From: Anaerolineales bacterium | GTDB lineage: Bacteria; Chloroflexota; Anaerolineae; Anaerolineales; Villigracilaceae | Assembly: GCA_016927315.1 (NCBI GenBank) | Contig: JAFGMV010000018.1 | Location: 1 to 63,947 of the forward strand | Direction of reading: 5' to 3' | DNA: 63,947 nt | In this document: positions 1 through 10,169 of the stretch, one piece after another | Layout of the letters: each line of letters opens with the position of its first letter | Position numbering within the stretch: position 1 is the stretch's first letter | Program-made: the position numbers and the translations under genes | Notes under the pieces: model-generated | What the model was told of the DNA's origin: nothing | Database searches by the model: none | What the model saw: only the letters and a program-made list of their open reading frames with translations

Positions 1-6
1 GCCCCA

Positions 7-31
7 CTTTTCAAAAATAATTTTTGAAAAG
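7..31. repeat. Perfect hairpin at the window edge
   Basis: Two 11-bp arms (7-17 and 21-31) are exact reverse complements around a 3-nt loop. The hairpin lies just outside a sequence resembling an insertion-sequence end (34-47). It may be the terminator or subterminal hairpin of an element that continues off the left edge. No T-tract follows on the plus strand, so termination is unproven. Confidence 0.5.
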
Positions 32-33
32 AG

Positions 34-47
34 ACTTTTTCGACAGT
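34..47. repeat. IS-like terminal inverted repeat (left copy)
   Basis: A 14-bp string here is the exact reverse complement of positions 1461-1474. The sequence resembles ends of IS1182/IS5-type elements, and the right copy sits just beyond a transposase remnant (1569-1857). By orientation, the element body at this copy lies to the left, outside the window. The two copies bracket the three-gene module at 136-1418. Confidence 0.5.
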
Positions 48-144
48 TTCAACGGTTTGCGTTATTAGGCGCTCGGCGGATTGCGCCAGCCACCCTTGAA
101 TTGAGAAGGCGTAGCCGAGTCACCTGCACTCTTTGTTAGCCCGC
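47..144 (-). other. attC-like recombination site 1
   Basis: Read on the minus strand, the site begins with a GGCTAAC box containing the stop codon of the upstream small gene. An imperfect stem follows: CTCGGC near the left end pairs with GCCGAG near the right end, with unpaired bases. It ends with GTTGAAA. This is integron attC architecture: inverse core, imperfect palindrome, core of the form GTTRRRY. The GCGGGCTAAC end is shared with sites at 56530 and 63721. The right core is slightly degenerate and merges with an IS-like end. Confidence 0.55.
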
Positions 145-342
145 TTTAAACCATTTGTCAACATCCACGTCAGATTTAACAATAAGCTCTTTCTTCTCCA
201 CACCCGCAACATAATCTCCAACATTATCATCCCAAACGGTATTAGCAGGTTTACTCTTGTTTGGTAAAATTTTGTCCCATACGAAGGTAACTGCTTTGCC
301 AACAACGTCAAGAACGATTTTTTCAAAGATTTTTACCAACAT
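136..342 (-). CDS. Small hypothetical protein, last gene of cassette
   Basis: This 68-residue protein is not recognised. It begins with a short hydrophobic stretch rich in Ile, Val and Leu, followed by a charged C-terminal half with several Asp-Val-Lys runs. It starts 4 bp after the stop of the preceding membrane protein, so the two are probably co-translated. Its TAA stop lies inside the GGCTAAC box of attC-like site 1, as is common for integron cassette genes. An overlapping frame of equal length exists, but this frame has the better position in the operon. Function is unknown. Confidence 0.5.
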   Translation of the reverse strand: MLVKIFEKIVLDVVGKAVTFVWDKILPNKSKPANTVWDDNVGDYVAGVEKKELIVKSDVDVDKWFKAG

Positions 343-346
343 GAGA

Positions 347-871
347 CTATGAACCTTCGGGCGGGTTTAGTTGCTCAATTTGCTTTCGCATTTTTGCAAT
401 TTTATTCGCTAAATCGTCAAAGCGATAATCTTCTGCAATATGTGTTGCCGCTTTGTGTAAAGTAAATTCCCAGATTTGGCGAAGTTCTTGATTGTTCTTA
501 TATCGGCTTCCGCCCAGTTCTTTTTGAATATAGTTTAAGTCTGACCGTATTTTCTTTAACTGCGCAATGCGACTATGGCTTAAAACATCAACACGTGCGC
601 CATCTAACAATAAATTCTTTAAACCGCCAAATGCTTCCCGCTCGGCATTAAGTAAAGTATCAGAGTCTGTAATGGATGGAAAAATCTTTAATAACTTATG
701 AAATATCGTAACAGGCTTGCGCCGCCACCATTTTATGAAAACAATCAAGGCTATTAATATAACGATTTCCGCAATCCAATCGGGACGCTGAAGGAGAGCA
801 TAAAATATATTTACTGGAATGTCCATGAGCAAAGATAAAACTTGCCCTGCCTGTTTTATGAATTCTTCCAT
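347..871 (-). CDS. Hypothetical membrane-anchored protein
   Basis: A 174-residue protein with one clear membrane segment at about residues 30-48, ending in a basic WWRRK cluster, so the C-terminal part is probably cytoplasmic. The remainder is charged and helical, with predicted coiled-coil character between about residues 75 and 165. It starts 17 bp downstream of the previous gene and is followed 4 bp later by a 68-residue gene, so the three form a compact minus-strand operon. No family is recognised. Its position between an attC-like site and an IS-like end marks it as accessory. Confidence 0.6.
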   Translation of the reverse strand: MEEFIKQAGQVLSLLMDIPVNIFYALLQRPDWIAEIVILIALIVFIKWWRRKPVTIFHKLLKIFPSITDSDTLLNAEREAFGGLKNLLLDGARVDVLSHSRIAQLKKIRSDLNYIQKELGGSRYKNNQELRQIWEFTLHKAATHIAEDYRFDDLANKIAKMRKQIEQLNPPEGS

Positions 872-887
872 GTGTCAGTCTCGACTT

Positions 888-1418
888 TCATTCGTCCGAT
901 TGTTGATCGGTTTCATAAGTCTTTTGCATACGAATCACAATCTCAATCAACTTATCAAAGTCATTGAGCATTTTGTCATATGTTGTTTGCCCTGCCGCAA
1001 TAATATCAAGACCAGTTCTTGCGACTGCCACATCCCACAAGGTTTTCAAGACAGGTGTTTTGAACTTTGCCTTGCTTGCCTCAATATCTATTTTTTGTAG
1101 GGTTTCTTTGATATGTCCCAAGACAATTGGCTGAACTTCTTTAGTGTATTGAGTTCTGATTTGCGCCAATTGCATGTCAAGAGAAACTTGCATTTCTGCT
1201 CTTTCTGCAACTAATTGTTGTTTGAGCCAAGCAGCGGCTTCTTCGCCAAACACAGGGACAAGATATTTGTCTGTAAATCTTGCTCTGTCAGAAGGGCTTA
1301 AGCTTGATAGCCACCCCCTAACTTTGATAAACCTTTCTCCTGGGTCGGGGGAAAGTCTTCCCATTTCAGATAATGCGTCAGGCTTTGAAGGGGTCAGAAA
1401 TTTCTTTAGCATATCCAT
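888..1418 (-). CDS. Hypothetical soluble protein, first gene of cassette
   Basis: A 176-residue, mostly helical protein with no signal peptide or membrane segment and no motif I recognise. It is charged throughout, with Gln/Glu-rich helices in the middle. It is the first gene of a three-gene minus-strand unit (888-1418, 347-871, 136-342). An AGG-rich ribosome-binding site precedes its start. About 30 bp upstream is a perfect attC core (GTTAGGC on the minus strand, 1451-1457), so the unit has the boundaries of a gene cassette. A role in a membrane-linked process is only a guess from its neighbour. Confidence 0.55.
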   Translation of the reverse strand: MDMLKKFLTPSKPDALSEMGRLSPDPGERFIKVRGWLSSLSPSDRARFTDKYLVPVFGEEAAAWLKQQLVAERAEMQVSLDMQLAQIRTQYTKEVQPIVLGHIKETLQKIDIEASKAKFKTPVLKTLWDVAVARTGLDIIAAGQTTYDKMLNDFDKLIEIVIRMQKTYETDQQSDE

Positions 1419-1450
1419 AATTTTTCCTCACTATTTTTTTGAAAGGCTCA

Positions 1451-1474
1451 GCCTAACCAGACTGTCGAAAAAGT
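1451..1474 (-). other. attC core (GTTAGGC) fused to IS-like inverted repeat
   Basis: On the minus strand the sequence reads from an IS-like end (1461-1474, reverse complement of 34-47) directly into GTTAGGC (1457-1451), which matches the integron core GTTRRRY exactly. It marks the 5' boundary of the three-gene cassette. The rest of the upstream attC is missing and replaced by the IS remnant, suggesting insertion at or near the core. Confidence 0.45.
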
Positions 1475-1568
1475 GTTTTTGTAGAGCACCTTTCATGTCC
1501 AGGGGCTGATCGAGAGACCAGTTTCTCGTGCTGCAGGCGGTCTTACGGATGTATTGCTCTGCCAGGGG

Positions 1569-1857
1569 TCAATGGACCGCTCCAAAAGAGTGGATTTTGC
1601 CGATCTTGTGGACCAGAGCGAACAATCTCCATTTTACATCCACTTTCAATTTAGCGCGTAAAGGATAACGATGCATGCGCTTGTGCACACAGATGTTGAC
1701 AAAGACTGGCTCGACAACGCCCGGCCGTCTGGCATAAATCTGCTTTCCCTGGTCGGTATCGATCTTTGCCTTCATCATCTTTTAGAAATTCATTGAGCCG
1801 CTCCACTTGTCGTGAACTGATCATCCCCCTGGCGCAGGCAGCCAGCGCCGATGACAA
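1569..1857 (-). pseudogene. DDE transposase C-terminal remnant (IS1182/IS5-like)
   Basis: The minus-strand frame ending at 1569 encodes a C-terminal block typical of DDE transposases of the IS1182 type: KAKIDTDQGKQIYARR, then VEPVFVNI, then a LFALVHKIGKIH ending. A second frame from 1857 (SSRQVERLNEF) appears to be the preceding part, displaced by a frameshift near 1770. The N-terminal catalytic region is absent, cut off where a group II intron fragment begins on the other strand. It is non-functional. An IS-like terminal repeat lies about 95 bp downstream of the stop, at the expected place. Confidence 0.7.
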
Positions 1858-1949
1858 CAGCCCGTATGCGCCAGAGCCGGATGAAGCGAAAGTTTCATGT
1901 CCGGTTCGGGAGTGGCGGCGGGGCGGGTGACTGCCCCACCGCCCATAAT
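1852..1949 (+). mobile_element. Group II intron 3' fragment (domains V and VI)
   Basis: Positions 1874-1907 form a 34-nt domain V hairpin nearly identical to the one at 53462-53495, with the GAAA loop and GAGCC...GGTTC stem. A domain VI-like GGGGC...GCCCC stem follows, and the fragment ends in CATAAT. Differences from the 53-kb copy show it is a related but separate intron. Everything upstream, including the reverse transcriptase, is gone. The following bases read TTGGGC, which fits the TTRRRY half of an attC core, as in the complete copy. Confidence 0.75.
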
Positions 1950-1975
1950 TGGGCGGCCCATCTCACCTGCCTGTA

Positions 1976-2815
1976 TCAACGGTTTGGAAAACTGGCGATT
2001 GTGATTTTTGCCTCTTCTATTATCTTTTTCCACTCCGAAGAGATAAAGAGTTCAAAATCATGATTTCTGATCATATGATCCCCGAATTCCGCTTTGATCG
2101 TCGCAGTCGGTGGGGCTGGATGTGAAAAGAGGTAATTCAATCCCGGTTTCAGTGAACACAGGAGTGATCGGTAGTGGGCGGCACGGTTGGTAAGGGTCTC
2201 TTCAATGTCTCTGGAAAGCTCATAGATGCCGTTGATAGAGATACTGGCTGCCAAGGAATTTTGCGCCAATTGCTTCCGAACCGAATCAAAATATGGCTCT
2301 TCGGGCAGGGCAACCGCGAGACGATACTTTTGGGCAAGCTCCTGATAAAGCATAAGGAGTTCAGGCGACATGAACGCCAAACCCATGTGTGAATCTAAAT
2401 GTCGTACTGCTATTCCTATTCTCAGTAACCTTTCGATCTGTGCCTCAAACTCCCGCTTTACTTCCGAAATCACCAATCGAGCCAGGGTTTCCTCAGCAGA
2501 GTTCCAAAAATCTCCATTTGATGTGTGTAAGCTTGGCGTCTCATCCGCAGGCAACACACCACGTCCATGATTGAGTGCAAGATGCACTCCAGTTGGGATA
2601 TTGTTTTCAATTAGCAATTTGACCGTATGATCAACATCTGGGCCAAAGGCTATGACGCTCACAGAAGAGATCGCCCCTGCTTCCCATAATTGTATAACGC
2701 CATCTGCAGTATCTTGGGAAATACCAAGGTCATCAACGTTGATGATCAATTGTACGATGTTGTCTTCCCTCGAATCCGATTGCGCCCATTGTTTTTCTTT
2801 CGAAGATATTGTCAT
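1976..2815 (-). CDS. ChbG/HpnK (YdjC-like) family carbohydrate deacetylase
   Basis: A 279-residue protein of the YdjC/ChbG/HpnK family, metal-dependent deacetylases acting on N-acetylated sugars such as diacetylchitobiose or hopanoid glucosamine. The metal-binding signatures are visible: NVDDLG near residue 27 (usually NADDLG), a GVHLAL segment near residue 77 and HLDSHMG near residue 138. It is cytoplasmic, without a signal peptide. The stop lies about 25 bp beyond the group II intron fragment on the opposite strand, so the last residues may not be native. No sugar-metabolism partner lies nearby. Family assignment is good; substrate unknown. Confidence 0.82.
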   Translation of the reverse strand: MTISSKEKQWAQSDSREDNIVQLIINVDDLGISQDTADGVIQLWEAGAISSVSVIAFGPDVDHTVKLLIENNIPTGVHLALNHGRGVLPADETPSLHTSNGDFWNSAEETLARLVISEVKREFEAQIERLLRIGIAVRHLDSHMGLAFMSPELLMLYQELAQKYRLAVALPEEPYFDSVRKQLAQNSLAASISINGIYELSRDIEETLTNRAAHYRSLLCSLKPGLNYLFSHPAPPTATIKAEFGDHMIRNHDFELFISSEWKKIIEEAKITIASFPNR

Positions 2816-3409
2816 TACTCATGTTCCAATGAATTGTTCTGTGACTATGCTTGTAGAAGTTTATGATTTGCTTACGCTCCAGAGGGTAAGGGAGATGTTC
2901 CTCCTCTCCCTCCCCGTTGTCGCAATAGGGTTAATTGCCTATATTTACCGGTGTACAGCTTTCCCGCACCGGGCGCCCCCGCCGCCCTGCCCTGAATGAG
3001 GGAACAGGGTTGCACACCATGCAAAGCATTCCTGGCGGATACAGCTATGTCGCGAGATGGATTTGAACATCTGCTCAGTCATTTTACACTCAAACGGCGT
3101 CTTTTCCGAAGATGAAGTTTGTCCCAATCGAGCGGACAGACGCGAACAGGCATCGCTTACAATCTGGAAACATACCTGAGAGAGTGAGTATCATCCATGA
3201 ACATTGGACAAATCAAACTCACGGCAGACAGGAACAGCCCTTCGTCAGCAATGCTGACTATGATGACTCTGCTGACTACCCAAAACTGCCCGTCCCGCAG
3301 GAAGGGACTGACAGACCGCAGCCTCGGGAGGTCACTTCGCATGGCTTATAGACCTCCGTTACCCACCAGGGGACTGCGTGGGTTCTCAGTTGGTTAGTAT
3401 ATCATCCAT
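2816..3409. other. 594-bp gap without a convincing gene
   Basis: Both strands contain only short open frames with no recognisable motif or ribosome-binding site. Local features are GC-rich and imperfectly palindromic, for example around 2960-3000. The stretch separates the deacetylase from an HsdR fragment and a broken RAYT gene, so it is probably debris of earlier insertions. Confidence 0.4.
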
Positions 3410-3556
3410 TTATGACCGTGAAAACACGCACCAGGCGCGCTCCAGTTCCGCCTCGCTCTGGTACGATCTGGCGGTGCGGTAAACGGCCTGGTATTCCGCC
3501 ACGACCGTGCTCATGGGATTTTCAGCGACCAGATTGTATCTGCTGTTATTTGCCAT
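3410..3556 (-). pseudogene. N-terminal fragment of a type I restriction HsdR
   Basis: A 48-residue frame starts MANNSRYNLVAEN, continues with STVVAEY and ends with YQSEAELERAW, then a stop. This is the characteristic N-terminus of one HsdR subfamily, whose full protein is about 1000 residues. It differs from the HsdR encoded at 56.7-59.9 kb, so it is the remnant of a second restriction system. Its start overlaps the end of the RAYT remnant by 11 bp. Nothing downstream continues the protein. It is too short to function. Confidence 0.65.
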
Positions 3557-4087
3557 TTTTTACGAACCGTGAGATGTTGTTTGCATTCTCATCCCATTTT
3601 GTGGGGTTGTTGATGATGTAATTTCGGATGTTTTTCAAGGATTCTTCATCGCGGATGATATGTTCCCAATAATTGCGCTGCCATACAGATATGCCCGGCG
3701 TGTTGCGGATTTGATTGATTTGTTTTGTGGATACGGTTTTAAATGCGCCGATCAAACGCCCGACGGGTTTGGGTTTCATCGTGGGGGCGGTTCGCTACAA
3801 TCGTGATTGATAATAATAATCCCGTGCATGTGATTGGGCATAATCATCCACGCATCCAATTCAACATAATCATATTGAACCCCCAACCATTCCCATGATT
3901 CGGATACAATTCTGCCATATTCATTCAATACCATTTCACAATTTATAATATTGCCGAACAGACATTCCCTGTTATGCGTGCACACTGTCACAAATACGCC
4001 AGCGTGAAACCAACACAAGCCGGCCGCGAACGCACCGCTAAAGACCTGAGTCCCGGCCAATCCTTCACCAGTATAGCATCGAATCAC
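3546..4087 (-). pseudogene. REP-associated tyrosine transposase (RAYT), frameshifted
   Basis: Two overlapping frames together match a RAYT/IS200-like Y1 transposase. The upstream part (3776-4087) carries FVTVCTHNRECLF and the HUH motif MPNHMHGI. The downstream part (3546-3779) carries NTPGISVWQRNYWEHIIRD and the IRNYIINNPTKW block with the expected C-terminal Tyr region. The frames shift by one base at a C5 run near 3785. The first 30 residues do not resemble the family and look fused or degraded. RAYTs are linked to dispersal of REP palindromes; a REP-like element lies inside hsdM at 62321. Probably inactive, unless the C-run allows slippage. Confidence 0.72.
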
Positions 4088-4097
4088 CCGTCGTTAA

Positions 4098-4129
4098 CAG
4101 AAAAAGCCCCCGCCTGAACAGGCGGGGGC
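4098..4129 (-). terminator. Rho-independent terminator of gyrB
   Basis: Reading the minus strand, an 11-bp perfect GC-rich stem (4106-4116 with 4119-4129) and a 2-nt loop precede TTTTT. It lies 24 bp after the gyrB stop. Confidence 0.9.
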
Positions 4130-4152
4130 GTGGCGGAATCTCATTCGCGCGG

Positions 4153-7141
<2,989 letters not shown>

Positions 7142-7472
7142 AACCTTATAATTTTACCATACCGGAAGAACGGGGCTCGCGCCAGTTTCGCAGGGCGCAG
7201 GGAGCGGCTAACCCCGTAACCAACCCCTTTCTCGCGAGGCTCTGGTTGATCGAACCCGTAGTGTCCGTTTGTGGCCTTTGTGGTTGATTTTCCTCCCCAA
7301 AAAAGCGGATTTCCGGGTTTATTCGGTGGTTTCATCCTTGCTTGATCCTTCTTACATCCTTCTTACTTCCTTGCTGGAGCCTTACCGCCCACCGCTGCCT
7401 TTTGTCGGTGATTCACGGGAGTTCCGGGATTGATTCCTTGGCATCGATTTCAATGGCAGGTACAATGAGACT
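7142..7472. other. Divergent intergenic region, 331 bp
   Basis: This stretch separates two diverging membrane-protein genes and must hold both promoters. A short direct repeat, atccttcttac, occurs twice near 7340-7365. I see no RNA gene, riboswitch or clear operator. Confidence 0.4.
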
Positions 7473-8285
7473 ATGGCTGTAAACCGTTACCTGCCAGACA
7501 GCAACCGCCTGAGCATTTTGTCCGCAATGGTCCTGTTCGCCTATGCAATCTCGAACCTGGTCCAGGCGCCGCAGATCACCCTTGATATGCAGCTGCCGGG
7601 TTTGTACCTGGCCATACCCCTGAATTTAAACACCGTCATTACACTCCTGGCGGCTGGTCTAACTGCCGCCGGGATGCGCTGGCTGCTCAGTGAGCATCCA
7701 TCCGTAGGCAATGGCATGGCGATCGATCATTGGTTTTTACCGACGCTGACCACCCTGGTGCTGGGGGCCCCGCTCGCACTGCTACCGCCCGGCCACTGGT
7801 GGTGGCTGGGGTTCTCGATCGGCGCTTTTTTACTGGTGCTCATTTTTTTTGCCGAGTATGTGGTGGTAGAGCCCGCGGCGCCGTATTATGCCCTGGCCAC
7901 GGTTGGTCTGACTGCCCTGTCGTTTGCGCTTTTCCTCATCCTGGTTGTGGCCTTTCGCTATAGTGGGGTCCGCCTGTTATTGACCGGTCCAGCTGTGTTC
8001 CTGGCCGCTGGCCTGGTCAGTTTACGGACCCTGCATTTGAGGCTGTTAGGGCGCTGGCAGTTTGCCTGGGCCTTCGGCATCGGCCTGATCTGCATGCAGC
8101 TGGCCGCCGGCCTGCATTACTGGCCAATCTTTCCCCTGCAGTTTGGGTTGTTTATTTTGGGGCCGCTGTATGCGTTGAACGGAATAGCCGGGAACCTGTC
8201 CGAAGGGATCCCTTTGAAGCAAGCCTTTATTGAGCCGGTTACAGTTCTGGTGCTTATCTGGGGGGGGGCGCTCCTGGTAGGCTGA
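7473..8285 (+). CDS. Multi-pass membrane protein (possible DUF5656)
   Basis: A 270-residue protein made almost wholly of hydrophobic segments, at least seven: about residues 15-33, 45-70, 85-105, 110-132, 138-165, 170-190, 198-218 and 250-268. Loops are short and there is no signal peptide. The pattern YYALATVGLTALSF and the LVSLRTLHLRL region resemble a Chloroflexota family I tentatively associate with DUF5656; function is not known. It lies 72 bp upstream of plsY on the same strand and may be co-transcribed with it. A G9 run near 8262-8270, close to the stop, could cause sequencing or replication slippage. Confidence 0.65.
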   Translation: MAVNRYLPDSNRLSILSAMVLFAYAISNLVQAPQITLDMQLPGLYLAIPLNLNTVITLLAAGLTAAGMRWLLSEHPSVGNGMAIDHWFLPTLTTLVLGAPLALLPPGHWWWLGFSIGAFLLVLIFFAEYVVVEPAAPYYALATVGLTALSFALFLILVVAFRYSGVRLLLTGPAVFLAAGLVSLRTLHLRLLGRWQFAWAFGIGLICMQLAAGLHYWPIFPLQFGLFILGPLYALNGIAGNLSEGIPLKQAFIEPVTVLVLIWGGALLVG

Positions 8286-8357
8286 ATCCGAAATAAAGAA
8301 GTAACTCTGCCTGCCTGACTGTGTTCTTGCTCATAGACTAATTCTGGAGGAAACATA

Positions 8358-9041
8358 ATGAGGCTTGTGTTCGATATCATTGTGGTGATTGTTGGATATC
8401 TATTGGGATCAATTCCATTTGGTCTCTTGATTGTTAAGCTCAAGACAGGTCAGGATGTTCGCGATGTCGAAAGTGGGCGAACAGGCGGCACAAATGTGAT
8501 GCGGGCTGCCGGGCTGCCGTCTGGCGTTGCCACTGCTGTGCTTGATATCCTGAAGGGAGCGGCCTCGGTCTGGATTGCCCAGGCTGTCACGCCCAATGTG
8601 TGGCTGCATGTCCTGGCGCCCCTGGCCGCGGTGATTGGTCATAATTATTCGATCTTCCTGGCAGAACGGACGGAAACCGGAGGCATCCGCCTGCGAGGCG
8701 GGGCGGGTGGGGCCGCCTGCTTCGGCGGGGCCTTGGGGCTGTGGCCCTATTCGATCCTTATTATTCTGCCAGTCGGGTATCTGGTTTTCTTTGGGGTGGG
8801 GTATGCCTCGGTAACTACAATGAGCATTGCCTTGGTTGCTACAATCATCTTCGCAGTTCGGGCCGGCCTGGGATATGGCCCCTGGGCGTATGTGGTTTAT
8901 GGGGTCATAGCCGAAGCGCTGCTCATGTGGGCGCTGCGTCCCAATATCAAGCGTCTCCTCGATAGGACCGAACGCCTGCACGGTTGGAGGGCACAGGGCA
9001 GCGAACCCGCTGATTGCGGTCAGGAGGATGCACAAGGATAG
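8358..9041 (+). CDS. plsY: Glycerol-3-phosphate acyltransferase PlsY
   Basis: PlsY transfers an acyl group from acyl-phosphate to glycerol-3-phosphate, making lysophosphatidate for membrane lipids. The 227-residue protein has five or more membrane segments and the three family motifs: GSIPFG near residue 18, SGRTGGTNVMRAAG near residue 40 (canonical SGNIGATNV) and GHNYSIFL near residue 95. The usual GGKGVAT motif is replaced by a longer GGIRLRGGAGGAA stretch, an unusual variant of the third motif. The start is set by GGAGG 9 bp upstream. The C-terminal 25 residues are a hydrophilic extension. A strong bidirectional hairpin follows. Confidence 0.88.
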   Translation: MRLVFDIIVVIVGYLLGSIPFGLLIVKLKTGQDVRDVESGRTGGTNVMRAAGLPSGVATAVLDILKGAASVWIAQAVTPNVWLHVLAPLAAVIGHNYSIFLAERTETGGIRLRGGAGGAACFGGALGLWPYSILIILPVGYLVFFGVGYASVTTMSIALVATIIFAVRAGLGYGPWAYVVYGVIAEALLMWALRPNIKRLLDRTERLHGWRAQGSEPADCGQEDAQG

Positions 9042-9060
9042 GATCGGAATGGCTGGAAAA

Positions 9061-9096
9061 GAAAATCGCCGTTTGCAGCAGCAGACGGCGATTTTC
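9061..9096. terminator. Bidirectional terminator between plsY and MBL gene
   Basis: A 12-bp perfect stem (9061-9072 with 9085-9096) lies between convergent genes. T-rich sequence follows on both strands. Confidence 0.88.
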
Positions 9097-9116
9097 TTGT
9101 TTGGGGTGAAAATGAC

Positions 9117-9947
9117 TTAGTTTTCTTCCAGATCCTTGAACAGGCTTTGTAAATTATGTTGGTGGAGCGTCTCTGCCAGCCCTCCCAAATAGACCCGGCT
9201 TTTACCACAATCAGCTACATGGATGCTCTCCAGGTATTCTATTGGCGTTTTCCGGCGTTGGGCGGTTCGGACGACTTTCTTCAATGCAGATAAGTAGCCC
9301 AGGTTTTCCTTGACCGCAGCCTCGATTTCACCGCGCAGGATGATGTCCCCATGGCCCTGGACGATATTCTCCAGGCCCATCTTCCCGATTTGCTTTGTTG
9401 TGGCAATCATCTGGTCGATATCTCCATCCACCAGGTAGGGCAGCGGCATGAAGACATCTCCGGCAAACAATACCCGGTCTTCTTCCACCAGGATAGCAAT
9501 ACCGTCTTCACTGTGTCCAATGGCCGGGAAGATCGTCAGATTCTTCTTCCCGATGCGGATGTTCAGGTTGCTGTCTCGGAAGGTGATGTGTGGCAGCACG
9601 ATTTTTACCTGTCTTAGTGTGCTGTTGTGTTTTTTGGCGGTTTCCAAGGCCGGTATCCCGTGTTCGATCAGTAGTTCCCTGCAGCGGGAGTGTGCAATGA
9701 TCGTTGATCCGGGGAAAAAACAATTTCCCCAGGTGTGATCGGCGTGATAGTGGGTATTGATTACATATCGAACCGGTACATCCAGGTCGTGTTCGATAAA
9801 TTCTCTCATGGCAAGAGTTTCTTCGGGCATTGCCAGGGTATCGATGACAATTGCCCAATGGGGACCTGTAATTACGCCGGCGGTGACCTGTGCGTAAATT
9901 TCACTTTGAAACCAGTAGACATTATCTGAAACGCGTTCGCGGAGCAT
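9117..9947 (-). CDS. MBL-fold metallo-hydrolase
   Basis: A 276-residue metallo-beta-lactamase-fold hydrolase. The zinc-binding HxHxDH motif is intact in THYHADHTWGN near residues 65-75, with further ligands in the GHSEDG segment (about 145), AGDVF (about 163) and the HGD segment (about 195). The N-terminus VYWFQSEIYAQVTAGVI is typical of the AIM/quinol or SoxH-like subgroup. There is no signal peptide, so it is cytoplasmic. It is transcribed alone, divergently from the receiver/TnpA-like gene, with a CRP-like operator (10007-10024) in the shared upstream region. Substrate cannot be inferred. Confidence 0.85.
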   Translation of the reverse strand: MLRERVSDNVYWFQSEIYAQVTAGVITGPHWAIVIDTLAMPEETLAMREFIEHDLDVPVRYVINTHYHADHTWGNCFFPGSTIIAHSRCRELLIEHGIPALETAKKHNSTLRQVKIVLPHITFRDSNLNIRIGKKNLTIFPAIGHSEDGIAILVEEDRVLFAGDVFMPLPYLVDGDIDQMIATTKQIGKMGLENIVQGHGDIILRGEIEAAVKENLGYLSALKKVVRTAQRRKTPIEYLESIHVADCGKSRVYLGGLAETLHQHNLQSLFKDLEEN

Positions 9948-10006
9948 GCAGTAACCTCATGATAAGTTTCCTAATTGATAGCACAAATGAACCGTAAAAT
10001 CAAGTA

Positions 10007-10024
10007 TTGTGAATATGTTCACAA
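10007..10024. promoter_or_regulatory. CRP/FNR-type palindromic operator
   Basis: Arms TTGTGAA and TTCACAA are perfect inverted repeats around TATG, which contains the CRP/FNR-family half-sites TGTGA-N6-TCACA. It lies 60 bp upstream of the MBL start and 146 bp upstream of the receiver-like gene. A regulator is not visible in the window. Confidence 0.5.
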
Positions 10025-10169
10025 ACAGTCGCTGTGTCTGGTTTCCCTTGTTTGCATGAATCTGCATCCGAAGCCGGTCTGCAGACAGAGGATATACATT
10101 TTCGCAATGATACTGGCAGGATGGGTTGCTTGCCTCTCGGGGAGGGCCGTGATAAACTAATATATACCT

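Noticed and set aside
120..326. Alternative 68-codon minus-strand frame overlapping the last cassette gene
   Set aside because: It starts inside the better placed frame and runs past the attC core, whereas the frame ending at 136 starts 4 bp after the previous gene.
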